Shown here: positions 1-9,111 of the stretch, piece by piece
Numbering within the stretch: the stretch's first letter is position 1
Layout: each line of letters starts with the position of its first letter
Assembly (NCBI GenBank): GCA_949373085.1
Contig: CASICJ010000006.1
Coordinates: 1 to 64,000 of the forward strand
DNA from: an uncultured Verrucomicrobiales bacterium
GTDB lineage: Bacteria > Verrucomicrobiota > Verrucomicrobiia > Verrucomicrobiales > Akkermansiaceae
Length of the DNA: 64,000 bases
Direction: 5' to 3'
Made by a program: the position numbers and the translations under genes
Notes under the pieces: generated by a model
Databases searched by the model: none
Seen by the model: only the letters and a program-made list of their open reading frames with translations
What the model was told of the DNA's origin: nothing

Positions 1-2
1 GA

Positions 3-137
3 CCGTTAATCCGCCTTTTGCTTCTTCTCGCCATCACAGCGGACGCAATACTCGGAAAGGAAGGACTTGATCCGCTAATCCGAATCCGACAAGTCGTATC
101 CCTCTCCAAAAGGGTGGGAACTCAGCAAAATCGGTAA
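3..137 (+). other. Open frame entering from the left edge, possible 3' end of a gene
   Basis: A plus-strand frame is open from the window edge to a TAA at 135-137 and reads 44 residues: a hydrophobic stretch (LLLLLAIT), then GKEGLDPL and a basic tail. A membrane span followed by a GKxG-type motif recalls the start of FtsB/DivIC septum-formation proteins, but the coiled coil expected after it is missing. It could be the end of a gene that lies mostly outside the window, a remnant, or chance. Identity is not established. Confidence 0.2.
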
Positions 138-171
138 AAGAAAGATTTCGAGTCTGAAAAATTCGCAATAC

Positions 172-1602
172 TTAAGAAAAAATCTCCATTGCTGGTTTTC
201 CGATCCCATCTTTGGTTGCGTAAAATGGACGCCCCTCAATATCAAACGAGGTTTTCGGCGAAATCCCCATAGCCTGAAAAACCGTGGCGTGCAAATCCTC
301 AACTGCAAGCGGATTCTCAACTGCCACAAACGGTCGTTCATCCGCGGTTTTACCAAATTGAAAGCCCTTCTTCACCCCACCACCAAACATCAACACGCTC
401 GTCCCACCAGTGAAGTGCCTATGCTGACCATAATGTTTTAATTCTGAGATAACATCAACCTTGTGAGTCGTCTGATCTCGCGCATTTGATCCTGGCACAC
501 CCTCAATAATCATATCGCGACTGAACTCGCTGGCAATGACGACCAAGGTCCGATCCAGCATTCCTCGCTCCTCTAAATCACGAATCAACTGGGCGATTGG
601 CTGATCAATTTCAGACTTTAATCTCTTTAATGTGGCATGTCCTTTTTCGTGAGTATCCCAGTGTTTGAACGGCTGGTATTCGGTAGTGACCTCGATAAAT
701 CGAGCACCCGATTCCACGAGTCGCCTTGCCAACAAGCAGCCCTGCCCAAAGCGGGTTTTACCATATTTTCCAGCCGACTTCTCATCTTCCTTTGTGAGAT
801 CAAAGGCCGATGACTCCCTTGAATTTAACAAGCGATGAGCCTTCTCCATCGATTGCAGCATCGACTCCTGTTGAAACTCACTTCCACTTTTTCCAACCAA
901 ACCCTCTGAAATCAATTTTTTATAAAGTTTATATCGATTGGCAAATCGATCTGGAGTCATTCCATTTGGCGGCTGGACTGCCCCGATCGCCTGATCAGGA
1001 TAGGGCAGCAGAAAGGGTCCAAATTCACTCCCAAAAAATCCGCCAGTGTGGAAAGCTTTCAGCTCTTCTTTCTCGCCGACCCCCTCGAGTCGCTGACCAA
1101 TATCAATGAAGGCCGGCATCGCCTCATTTCGCTGGCCCAACACCTTGGCCATCCACGCCCCAATATGCGGGGCTGCCACCGTTTGGGGCGGAACGTATCC
1201 GGTATGCCAATGGTATTGATGCCGTGAATGAAGAATATGGCCAAGATCGGGTTGCACCGCCGAGCGGATTAAAGTCCCCTTATCCATCACCTTCGCGACT
1301 TCCTCAAACCCTTCCGTGAAATTGATCCCACTTACCGAGGTTGGGATGGCAGGAAAGGTGCTACCAACATCCGACACTTTAAGGCCGTTCCGAAACGGTT
1401 CGTAGTGCTTTGGATCAAAAGTATCAGGTGCCGCCATTCCTCCACCCATCCAGAGTAGAATGCAACAATCAGCCCTTGCCTCGGGCTGTTCAATTTCATC
1501 TCCAAACGAGCGAGGCGCGCCCATTGCCAAAGTCGCCGCGGAAGCAGTTCCGAGCTTCTTAAGAAAGTCACGCCGATTTTCAAATTCAAGTGGTTTTGAC
1601 AT
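172..1602 (-). CDS. DUF1501 domain protein, Tat-exported
   Basis: A 476-residue member of the DUF1501 family (alkaline-phosphatase-like fold) common in Planctomycetes and Verrucomicrobia; no substrate is known. The N-terminus carries a twin-arginine motif (RRDFLK, residues 10-15) and a hydrophobic stretch, so export in folded form is likely. The family pattern LLWMGGG...DTFDPK follows around residues 49-65, and RFIEVTT, HWDTH and a late RTLVVIASEF segment are present. The ATG at 1602 lies nine bases after the stop of the DUF1549/DUF1553 gene, so the two are surely co-transcribed. This pairing is standard in the phylum and is thought to act in the periplasm. Family assignment is firm; function is unknown. 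Confidence 0.93.
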   Translation of the reverse strand: MSKPLEFENRRDFLKKLGTASAATLAMGAPRSFGDEIEQPEARADCCILLWMGGGMAAPDTFDPKHYEPFRNGLKVSDVGSTFPAIPTSVSGINFTEGFEEVAKVMDKGTLIRSAVQPDLGHILHSRHQYHWHTGYVPPQTVAAPHIGAWMAKVLGQRNEAMPAFIDIGQRLEGVGEKEELKAFHTGGFFGSEFGPFLLPYPDQAIGAVQPPNGMTPDRFANRYKLYKKLISEGLVGKSGSEFQQESMLQSMEKAHRLLNSRESSAFDLTKEDEKSAGKYGKTRFGQGCLLARRLVESGARFIEVTTEYQPFKHWDTHEKGHATLKRLKSEIDQPIAQLIRDLEERGMLDRTLVVIASEFSRDMIIEGVPGSNARDQTTHKVDVISELKHYGQHRHFTGGTSVLMFGGGVKKGFQFGKTADERPFVAVENPLAVEDLHATVFQAMGISPKTSFDIEGRPFYATKDGIGKPAMEIFS

Positions 1603-1611
1603 AGTTCCGTA

Positions 1612-3453
1612 TCAGTTAATAAATTGAAATTCCGGCAGCATAAAAATTGCCCACAAAAAGTCTGCCGCAGAGTCCGGGGTAACTCGTCCCCCTAGAATCT
1701 TACGGGCCACTTGTTTTTCAAGTGAACTTGGTAGGCGAGACAAGGCTTCAAGATAGAGGGTTTCGACAATCTCTTTCTCAGCAAAAATTTTGGTGGCACC
1801 TCGATTCAAATAATCAACAAATTCCCTCCCGTTATTGAGTTCGAGAGCTTGCAAGGTAGTTAAGTCAGCGGGCCGGGTCGTAACAACCTGCTCACGATTT
1901 GGACGCCCAAGCGCACGCATCAAGAGAGTCGACTTCATCAACGAGGCCCTAACAATCCGAGCTTTCTCACTTCCTCTTTCAACCTTCGCGTCAATCTTGC
2001 CGGGCGCCGTCTCAGTAATTTCCCACACCGCATCGATGAATTGCTCAGCCGTCATTCGCTTTGCACTGGGCCCTTCAAAAACAAAACCCTCACCGCTCTT
2101 CGACGCAACCACCGTTGCGCTTTGATACGTCCGGGAGCTCACAATGATCGAGAGGGTTCTCTTGAGGTCGTAACCATTCTGAGCAAGATCCCACGCTAGG
2201 TAATTGAGCATATCCTCGCTCCATGGACGATTGCTCATGATGTCCACAGGCTCAACCAGTCCTCGCCCCATCAAACGAGCCCAAAGACGATTCACGATGG
2301 TCCGAGCTAGGCGACCATTATCCGGCGCTGTCGCAAGCTCTGCAACCCTCTTCAATCTGTCATCACGCGATAATGTCTTATCGATGGCCCCAAGTTCATC
2401 AAAGAGAAACTTCGCATCCATCTTTTTACCAGTCGGCTTATCACAACGATACATCTCAAGTGGCTTTCCTGCGATTATCGCAGCCATCCCGTAAGCATCT
2501 TCCAGTTTCCAATCATTAATGAAGCTATCGTGACATGAAGCACACTTCATATTCTCGCCAAAGAAGAGCTGCGAGACATTCTGGGCAAACTGAATCTCGC
2601 GAACCTGCGACGCATTGACATTACCACGCCACTTTATTCCCTTAATAAAGCCTTCCGATTCAGTGGTGGGATTCAACAACTCTCTTACAAATTGGTCATA
2701 AGGCTTATTCTCTTTAAGCGACCGGTAAAGCCACCCCGTGACCTGACGGCGTCCCCCGTCAATAAAACCAGTTCCTGCATAATCATTCCGCAAAAGATCA
2801 TTCCAAAACGTCATCCAATGATCGGCATAATCGAGATCGCGAGATAGAACTTGCTTGATTTTCGCCTCCCGCTTTACGCCTAGATCCGAAGTCACAAAAT
2901 TTTCCAATTCCTTTTTTGAAGGGAGGAGACCTACGAGGTCTAGACTCACTCTTCTCAAGAACCGGGTATCCGAAATCAATTCAGGAGGCTGGACCCGATT
3001 CTTCTCAAAATAGGCTGTTGCTATTTGGTCGATTGGGTTCTCACCTTCGGGACCCGGCAAATCAACTTTTTGATGACCTAAAGGAGCCTTCCATGTTTTC
3101 TTTTTAAAAGTAAGCCCCTTCTCCCAAGCCAGCCCCTCATCTACCCACCTAGCTAAAACTGCAATCTGCTCAGCCGGCAGAGGATCAGCATCGTGTGGCA
3201 TCCGTTCGTCTTCATCCTGGGCAGTGAGAACTTCAATCAAAAGACTCTTCTCAGAGTCACCAGGCACGACTGTCTCGGAATCAAGCAAGGCCTCACGAGT
3301 ATCAAGTGAAAGTCCGCCCTTATATTTTCCATTCGTGTGGCACTTCGCGCAATTCTCTCTTATAATAGGAAGAACCTCATGGGCAAAATCCACCTTTGCT
3401 GAAACAAATGAAGTCACACCAATTAGCAGAGTAATTTGAGTTTTTAGAGTCAT
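1612..3453 (-). CDS. DUF1549/DUF1553 protein with planctomycete-type cytochrome c domain
   Basis: The start is taken at the ATG at 3453 because a signal peptide (MTLKTQITLLIGVTSFVSA) follows it; an earlier in-frame start at 3486 would put 11 polar residues in front. The mature part opens with a c-type heme motif CAKCH (residues 35-39, PSCyt1-like), then a DUF1549 segment (FLRRVSLDLVGLLP), a second CxxCH (CASCH) in the middle, and a DUF1553 segment (RTIVNRLWARLMGRGLV). At 613 residues it is short for the family, which often exceeds 800. It is upstream partner of the DUF1501 gene. An exported redox or hydrolytic role is inferred; no substrate is known. Confidence 0.92.
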   Translation of the reverse strand: MTLKTQITLLIGVTSFVSAKVDFAHEVLPIIRENCAKCHTNGKYKGGLSLDTREALLDSETVVPGDSEKSLLIEVLTAQDEDERMPHDADPLPAEQIAVLARWVDEGLAWEKGLTFKKKTWKAPLGHQKVDLPGPEGENPIDQIATAYFEKNRVQPPELISDTRFLRRVSLDLVGLLPSKKELENFVTSDLGVKREAKIKQVLSRDLDYADHWMTFWNDLLRNDYAGTGFIDGGRRQVTGWLYRSLKENKPYDQFVRELLNPTTESEGFIKGIKWRGNVNASQVREIQFAQNVSQLFFGENMKCASCHDSFINDWKLEDAYGMAAIIAGKPLEMYRCDKPTGKKMDAKFLFDELGAIDKTLSRDDRLKRVAELATAPDNGRLARTIVNRLWARLMGRGLVEPVDIMSNRPWSEDMLNYLAWDLAQNGYDLKRTLSIIVSSRTYQSATVVASKSGEGFVFEGPSAKRMTAEQFIDAVWEITETAPGKIDAKVERGSEKARIVRASLMKSTLLMRALGRPNREQVVTTRPADLTTLQALELNNGREFVDYLNRGATKIFAEKEIVETLYLEALSRLPSSLEKQVARKILGGRVTPDSAADFLWAIFMLPEFQFIN

Positions 3454-3658
3454 AGTGCGATAATAACACGGGGGTATCTGGTTCACCGGAAGATCTTAAG
3501 ATCAGCGCAAGATCTCAGGAGTTACCATCGAAAACGACCCAACCGCCCTTTATTTTCTAAGGAAGACAGTAGATTATTTTATCTTTGAGGACCATCTAAT
3601 TCCAAGCTATCGACCGTGAACCATAGTTTACTATGAAAAAGCAATGCCATCCATCCCC

Positions 3659-6600
3659 ATGAAGAACACAAGACGATTCTGGTCTTTCGCCATTTTCTCG
3701 TTCCAGACTCTTTTTCAAGCCCAGTCGGAGGTTCTTGAAGAAGGGGAACCCCTCGAGATTGGTGAAGTTGTCATTAACGAGTTCATGGCATCGAACGATG
3801 GCGGCCAAACTAGTAATCCAAGCGATTGGTATCCAATCGCAAATCAGATTAATGGCACCACTCACGATTGGATCGAAATCCTCAATAACAGCTCCTCGCC
3901 TCTCGATCTCGGGGGGTGGCATCTCACCGACGAATCTTCAGCACTAGAAAAGTGGACCTTCCCTTCGCCCACAAGCATTCCCGCAGGAGGATTTCTCATC
4001 ATCTACGCTTCGGGTTCTGGTGTGCTCGATGCAAACGGAAATTTAAACACTAACTTCAAACTTTCATCAAGTGGGGAATACATCGCGCTCGTTAATTCAT
4101 CAGGCACAATTACCAGCGAATTTTGCCCAGACAACACTAACTACCCAAAACAAGACGAAGATATTTCTTATGGTCTCGACCCTACAAACAGAGCCCCAGT
4201 TTACTTCTCATCCCCCACCCCGGGCTTTGCCAACAATACTTCCGGAATTGCCAAAGTACTTGATACTAATTTTAGTCCGGATCGTGGCTACTACGACCAA
4301 GCTATCAATGTCACCATCACGAGCGACACCCCTGGAGCGACCATCTATTTCACTACGGATGGCACCCGCCCAGTCAATCAGACGGGAAACCCAACAGCCA
4401 ATGCTTCTATTTACTCCGGCCCCATTCCAGTCAACAAATCCACGACACTCAAAGCATCCGCAACCAAAGCCGGGTTCACCCCAACAAACATCGACTGCCA
4501 AACCTACCTCTTGTTTGACATTGAAAATACGCGATCTGATGGAACTGATCCCGCAGGATTAAACACCGCCTTTCTGGAGCAAAATCAGCCCCCTGGTTGG
4601 GGTAACCTATCGGCAGGAGACTACAGGATGGACACTCGCGTATCTAAATCAACAAACCTTGCCACCGGTCATCAAGATACCATTGCTCAAACGATGCTTA
4701 AGGGACTGCGAGATATTCCTACCATTTCCATCGCTATGGATCGTACTGACTTTAGTGGTGGAAGTGGAATTTACACAAACTCGACGAATGGGGGCCTCGA
4801 ATATGAATGCTCCGCCGAATATATTCCATCCTCCACCGACACTCGTAATGACTGGCAAATCAATTGCGGGATCAAAGTTCAGGGCGGAGCGAGCCGTAAC
4901 CCGGGCTCCAGTCCAAAACACTCGATGAATTTCCGGTTCCGGACCCAATACGGCTCCGGGCGACTGCGCGAAAAACTCTTTCAAAATTCAGAAGTTGAAG
5001 CATTCAACTCCATCACCCTGCGCGCAGGATACAATAACTCTTGGATCCACCGTGATAATGGTCAGCGCAGTCGCGGCTCCATGATTCGTGATCAATGGAT
5101 GCGCGAGTCTATGCTCGATATGGGAAATCCTGCAGCGGGTCACGGATTTATGGTTCACGTTTTTGTTAATAGTCTTTATTGGGGCGTCCACAACCTCTGC
5201 GAGCGCCCAGAGGCTTCTCACTACGCAGCTTACAACGGTGGTGATGACAGCCTCCTTGATGCCCGCAATGGCTCTTCTATCGTAGATGGTTCTGCGACCG
5301 CTTGGAATACTATTCCAAGCGTTGTTTCCAGCGGTAATTGGGAGCGGATCCAGCAGGTCCTCGATATCGATCACTATATCGACTATCAGATTATCAATCG
5401 TTACGGCGGCAATTCGGATCTCAAGGCAGGTGGCAATTGGCGGGCCGCAGGAGGCGGGCCATTTACAACCGGCCAACCTGAGAAAATGGCGCCTTGGCAA
5501 CTCTATTCGTGGGATAGTGAGCGCTCCCTCGAGAGTCCTACTCTCAACAACTCTCCACGCGACCCCATGAACGTGCGAAGCCAACTCGAGGCGCTATCGG
5601 AATATCGAATACGTTTTGCCGATAGATTAAAAAAACACTTCGGCCCGGGAGGCGCCCTCACTGCCGAAGCCACTGCCGCGCGTTGGATGAAATTCGCAGA
5701 CAATCTCGACCGCGCGATCATTGCTGAGTCCGCCCGCTGGGGCGATCATCGTGGTACTCTTTACACCCGCGACAATCAATGGCTCACCGAACAAAATCGC
5801 CTCATCGACAGCTACTTCCCCGCCCGAAGCAATGTCGTTGTAGCTAATTACGGATCCCTTGTCCCATCGGTGAACGCTCCAGATTTTCTAGTAAGCGACT
5901 CTCTTCAAAGCAAAGGGATAATTCCTGTTGGAGGCAGTCTTAAGATTACTTCCACCACTGGTACCATCTACTACACAACTGATGGTAATGATCCCCGCCT
6001 ACCCGGAGGCGGGATCAATCCAAACTCAACCTCAATCGGAGGAGGGAGTAATCAGACTAACTTTATCCAACTTCAAGAAAATGGCTGGAAATTTCTCGAT
6101 ACCGGTATTGCGCAAAGCGATAGTGAAGTTGTAGTTGGAAATGCCGATTACAACAGCAGCGACTGGAAGCATCCTTTTTTCAATGACACCATCTGGGTAA
6201 CAGGGCGAGCCCTATTAGGATACGGCACGATCAATGGGCGGACCATGAACACTGATCTCAACTTCCAAACTCCCCGCCTTCCAACAATTTACTTCCGTAA
6301 ATCTTTTACCGTCACTGATGCCGCCAGCTTTACTCGACTGAATCTCAATTTTGTCCGCGATGATGGAGCCATTGTTTACCTCAATGGCAAAGAAATCGGA
6401 CGAAGTAACATGAGCGGTGGAAATCAACGATATGAGGATTACGCCATTAGCGCCACCTCCAATGAGGGAGGCCTCGTTAATCTTGGGACTCTCACTCTGA
6501 CCGGCGGCGACCTCCTCGAGGGAACTAACGTTCTTTCCGTCGAAGTCCACCAAAACAGCGCCAGTAGCAGTGACACCGGTCTTGATGTCCAACTCTCCGG

Positions 6601-7603
6601 CATCGCTCCGGCAGGCGGTGACGGTGGTGGCAACATCGTTCCATTGACAGGTGGTGCTACGGTGTGTGCACGCGCCTTTGAAAATGGAGAATGGTCAGCA
6701 CTTACAACAGGCGATTTTCTTATCGCGCCCATTGCTGACACCTCAAACATCGTAATTTCAGAAATCATGTATAATCCACTTGGGACATCGGAAGACGGAG
6801 AATGGATTGAACTCATGAACATCTCAGCCGCGACCGCCGACCTTTCCAATCTCACCTTCACGGGTATCGACTACACTTTCCCTCTTGGCTTCACGCTCGC
6901 TCCCGACGCTCGGGTGGTTGTCGTCAAGGACCAGATCGAATTTGCATCCCTCTACAACACCGCAGGAACAAACATAGCCCCCGGCGATTTCTCGACCTCT
7001 AGCTTAAGAAATTCCGGAGAGCAAATTGCTCTGATCGACGCTCTCGGACTCGATGCCCGCAGATTTAAATACAACGACAAGGATCCTTGGCCAACTTCAC
7101 CTGACGGTGACGGTTACTCAATCGTCCTAATTTCACCGAAAACTATTCCCGATCATTCCTTACCCAACAATTGGAGAGCCAGTACGATTTCGGGAGGTAG
7201 TCCAGGAAAGGGGGACGACAACAGCTTTACTGGTGATCCAAACGCCGATAACGACGGTGATGGGCTCAGCGCACTTCTTGAATACGCCCTTGGATCCATT
7301 CAAGGCGATACGAGATTCAGTCCAGAATCTATCCCAAGCTCCGGCACCGATCTCTTTGACGATGGCATAGGGAACTTCAAAGAATATCTTACCTTAACTT
7401 ACCGTCGAAACCTCGCCGCCGATGACATCCTCTTCAAAGTCGAAGTTAGTTCGGATCTTATTAGCTGGGACCCACTCAGAACGACCGCGGTCTCCTCAAT
7501 TTCCAATGACGACGGAACAGAAACCGTGATTTGGCGAAGCCTCATTCCGATTGAAGATCAAGAGCGCAATTTTATACGCCTTAGGGTCTCTCAAAAACCG
7601 TAA
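3659..7603 (+). CDS. CotH kinase family exoprotein with two lamin-tail domains
   Basis: A 1314-residue secreted multidomain protein. In order: signal peptide; lamin-tail-like domain (about 35-160, starting VVINEFMASNDG); chitobiase-type C-terminal fold (about 205-290, PGATIYFTTDGTRP); CotH kinase core (about 350-690, KVQGGASRN through NRYGGNSD and LYSWDSERSLE, whose Asp fits the metal-binding residue); a second TIYYTTDGNDP module; a beta-sandwich with FVRDDGAIVYLNGKEI; a second lamin-tail domain (about 1030-1150, VISEIMYNP); and DNDGDGLSALLEYALG near 1195, a motif seen near the C-terminus of many verrucomicrobial exoproteins. ATG at 3659 is preferred over 3644 because it starts MKNTRRF before the hydrophobic segment. 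CotH proteins phosphorylate secreted proteins in Bacillus; the substrate here is unknown. Confidence 0.9.
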   Translation: MKNTRRFWSFAIFSFQTLFQAQSEVLEEGEPLEIGEVVINEFMASNDGGQTSNPSDWYPIANQINGTTHDWIEILNNSSSPLDLGGWHLTDESSALEKWTFPSPTSIPAGGFLIIYASGSGVLDANGNLNTNFKLSSSGEYIALVNSSGTITSEFCPDNTNYPKQDEDISYGLDPTNRAPVYFSSPTPGFANNTSGIAKVLDTNFSPDRGYYDQAINVTITSDTPGATIYFTTDGTRPVNQTGNPTANASIYSGPIPVNKSTTLKASATKAGFTPTNIDCQTYLLFDIENTRSDGTDPAGLNTAFLEQNQPPGWGNLSAGDYRMDTRVSKSTNLATGHQDTIAQTMLKGLRDIPTISIAMDRTDFSGGSGIYTNSTNGGLEYECSAEYIPSSTDTRNDWQINCGIKVQGGASRNPGSSPKHSMNFRFRTQYGSGRLREKLFQNSEVEAFNSITLRAGYNNSWIHRDNGQRSRGSMIRDQWMRESMLDMGNPAAGHGFMVHVFVNSLYWGVHNLCERPEASHYAAYNGGDDSLLDARNGSSIVDGSATAWNTIPSVVSSGNWERIQQVLDIDHYIDYQIINRYGGNSDLKAGGNWRAAGGGPFTTGQPEKMAPWQLYSWDSERSLESPTLNNSPRDPMNVRSQLEALSEYRIRFADRLKKHFGPGGALTAEATAARWMKFADNLDRAIIAESARWGDHRGTLYTRDNQWLTEQNRLIDSYFPARSNVVVANYGSLVPSVNAPDFLVSDSLQSKGIIPVGGSLKITSTTGTIYYTTDGNDPRLPGGGINPNSTSIGGGSNQTNFIQLQENGWKFLDTGIAQSDSEVVVGNADYNSSDWKHPFFNDTIWVTGRALLGYGTINGRTMNTDLNFQTPRLPTIYFRKSFTVTDAASFTRLNLNFVRDDGAIVYLNGKEIGRSNMSGGNQRYEDYAISATSNEGGLVNLGTLTLTGGDLLEGTNVLSVEVHQNSASSSDTGLDVQLSGIAPAGGDGGGNIVPLTGGATVCARAFENGEWSALTTGDFLIAPIADTSNIVISEIMYNPLGTSEDGEWIELMNISAATADLSNLTFTGIDYTFPLGFTLAPDARVVVVKDQIEFASLYNTAGTNIAPGDFSTSSLRNSGEQIALIDALGLDARRFKYNDKDPWPTSPDGDGYSIVLISPKTIPDHSLPNNWRASTISGGSPGKGDDNSFTGDPNADNDGDGLSALLEYALGSIQGDTRFSPESIPSSGTDLFDDGIGNFKEYLTLTYRRNLAADDILFKVEVSSDLISWDPLRTTAVSSISNDDGTETVIWRSLIPIEDQERNFIRLRVSQKP

Positions 7604-7744
7604 AATCGGTAGTAACGCCATTACAATAGAGCTTAAACTATACGTCATCCACGTTAACGAGGCTTGAAAATAATAGCCAAGCCCCTAGCCACGGAGCAGA
7701 ATATCGGCAATTACAAGGACCTTCTTCACTTCCCGAAGCAAATT

Positions 7745-9109
7745 ATGAAATTCTTTATTATCGTTTCCCTTCTGATCTCCTACGCATCCGCCCGCAAACC
7801 AAACATTATCCTGATTTACATGGATGACATGGGCTATTCAGACATTGGTTGCTTCGGTTCTACAAAAAACCGCACGCCCGTCCTCGACCAAATGGCCAAG
7901 GAAGGCATGCGCTTTACTAACTTTTATGTCACCTCCGGCGTATGCACCCCCTCCCGCTCAAGCCTCCTCACTGGCTGTTATCCCCGTCGTTTGAACATGC
8001 ATATTGATCAAAACAACAAGTGGGTCCTCTTTCCAAATGCCCGCAAAGGACTCAATCCAGATGAAACAACTGTCGCTGAAATCCTAAAGGAGCAAGGCTA
8101 TGCAACCACCTGTATCGGAAAATGGCACCTTGGAGATCAACCCGATTTCCTACCAACCCGCCATGGCTTCGATTCCTACTTTGGAATCCCTTACTCCAAC
8201 GACATGGCTCGAAAAAACATTCCACTTCCACTTCTCCGAGATGAACAAGTTATTGAAGCACCAGTCGCCCAATCACCAATCACTCGGCGTTATACAGAGG
8301 AAGCGTTAAAGTTTATCCAAGCCAACCGCGAAAAGCCTTTCTTCCTCTACCTCCCACACACCTCCGTCCACCTCCCACTCTTCCCGGGTGAAAAATTTAA
8401 AGGTAAGTCCAGTAACGGAAAATACGGCGACTGGATCGAAGAGGTCGATGCCTGCACAGGAATCATTTTAGAAACTCTCAAAAAAGAAGAGATCGATCAA
8501 AACACCCTTGTTATTTTCACCTCAGACAATGGTTCTAACTCCCAAAACGGTGGTAGCAACGCCCCTCTGAAGGGTTCCAAAGGATCCACTCACGAAGGAG
8601 GTATGCGCGTGGCTTGCCTGATGCGCTGGCCTGGAAAAATCCCCGCCAAATCAAGCTGCTCTGAAGTCGCCTCGACTCTCGACCTCCTCCCCACCCTCAC
8701 AGCTCTCACCGACGGAAAACTTCCAGAAAAAAAGATAGATGGCCACGACATCAGCGATCTTCTTTTTGCCAAGCCAAACGCAAAATCGCCACACGACGCT
8801 TTCTACTACTATCATACTAGCCAACTCCAAGCTGTCCGCAGCGGGAAATGGAAACTTGTTCTCCCACAGACCCAAAAACTCGAAGGCTGGAGCTATAAAA
8901 AGAAAAACACCCCCATCCAGCTTTTTGATCTTTTAATCGACCCTGCAGAATCAAATAACCTCGCAGGGGAAAACCCGAAAATTATTACCAGACTTACCCA
9001 ATTAATCAAATCAGCACAGGCAGACCTGGGAGACGGCAACAACAAGGGTAAAGGTCAACGACCAGCCGGCTGGGTTGATGAAGCCAAGCCGCTCCTGCTC
9101 CAAAAATAA
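7745..9109 (+). CDS. Formylglycine-type sulfatase, exported
   Basis: A 454-residue S1-family sulfatase that hydrolyses sulfate esters, probably of polysaccharides or glycosaminoglycan-like material. The ATG at 7745 is chosen over an upstream TTG because a signal peptide (MKFFIIVSLLISYASA) follows directly. The metal site PNIILIYMDDMG and the active-site motif VCTPSRSSLLTG are present; Cys67 in CTPSR would become formylglycine, which needs a maturase encoded elsewhere. TSDNG and a GKWKL-type C-terminal segment complete the family pattern. It ends two bases before the FG-GAP gene, so the two are one transcript. Confidence 0.94.
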   Translation: MKFFIIVSLLISYASARKPNIILIYMDDMGYSDIGCFGSTKNRTPVLDQMAKEGMRFTNFYVTSGVCTPSRSSLLTGCYPRRLNMHIDQNNKWVLFPNARKGLNPDETTVAEILKEQGYATTCIGKWHLGDQPDFLPTRHGFDSYFGIPYSNDMARKNIPLPLLRDEQVIEAPVAQSPITRRYTEEALKFIQANREKPFFLYLPHTSVHLPLFPGEKFKGKSSNGKYGDWIEEVDACTGIILETLKKEEIDQNTLVIFTSDNGSNSQNGGSNAPLKGSKGSTHEGGMRVACLMRWPGKIPAKSSCSEVASTLDLLPTLTALTDGKLPEKKIDGHDISDLLFAKPNAKSPHDAFYYYHTSQLQAVRSGKWKLVLPQTQKLEGWSYKKKNTPIQLFDLLIDPAESNNLAGENPKIITRLTQLIKSAQADLGDGNNKGKGQRPAGWVDEAKPLLLQK

Positions 9110-9111
9110 TC

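Noticed and set aside
3492-3503. Palindrome GATCTTAAGATC between divergent genes
   Set aside because: Short and AT-rich, single copy, no matching site elsewhere in the window; not enough for an operator call.
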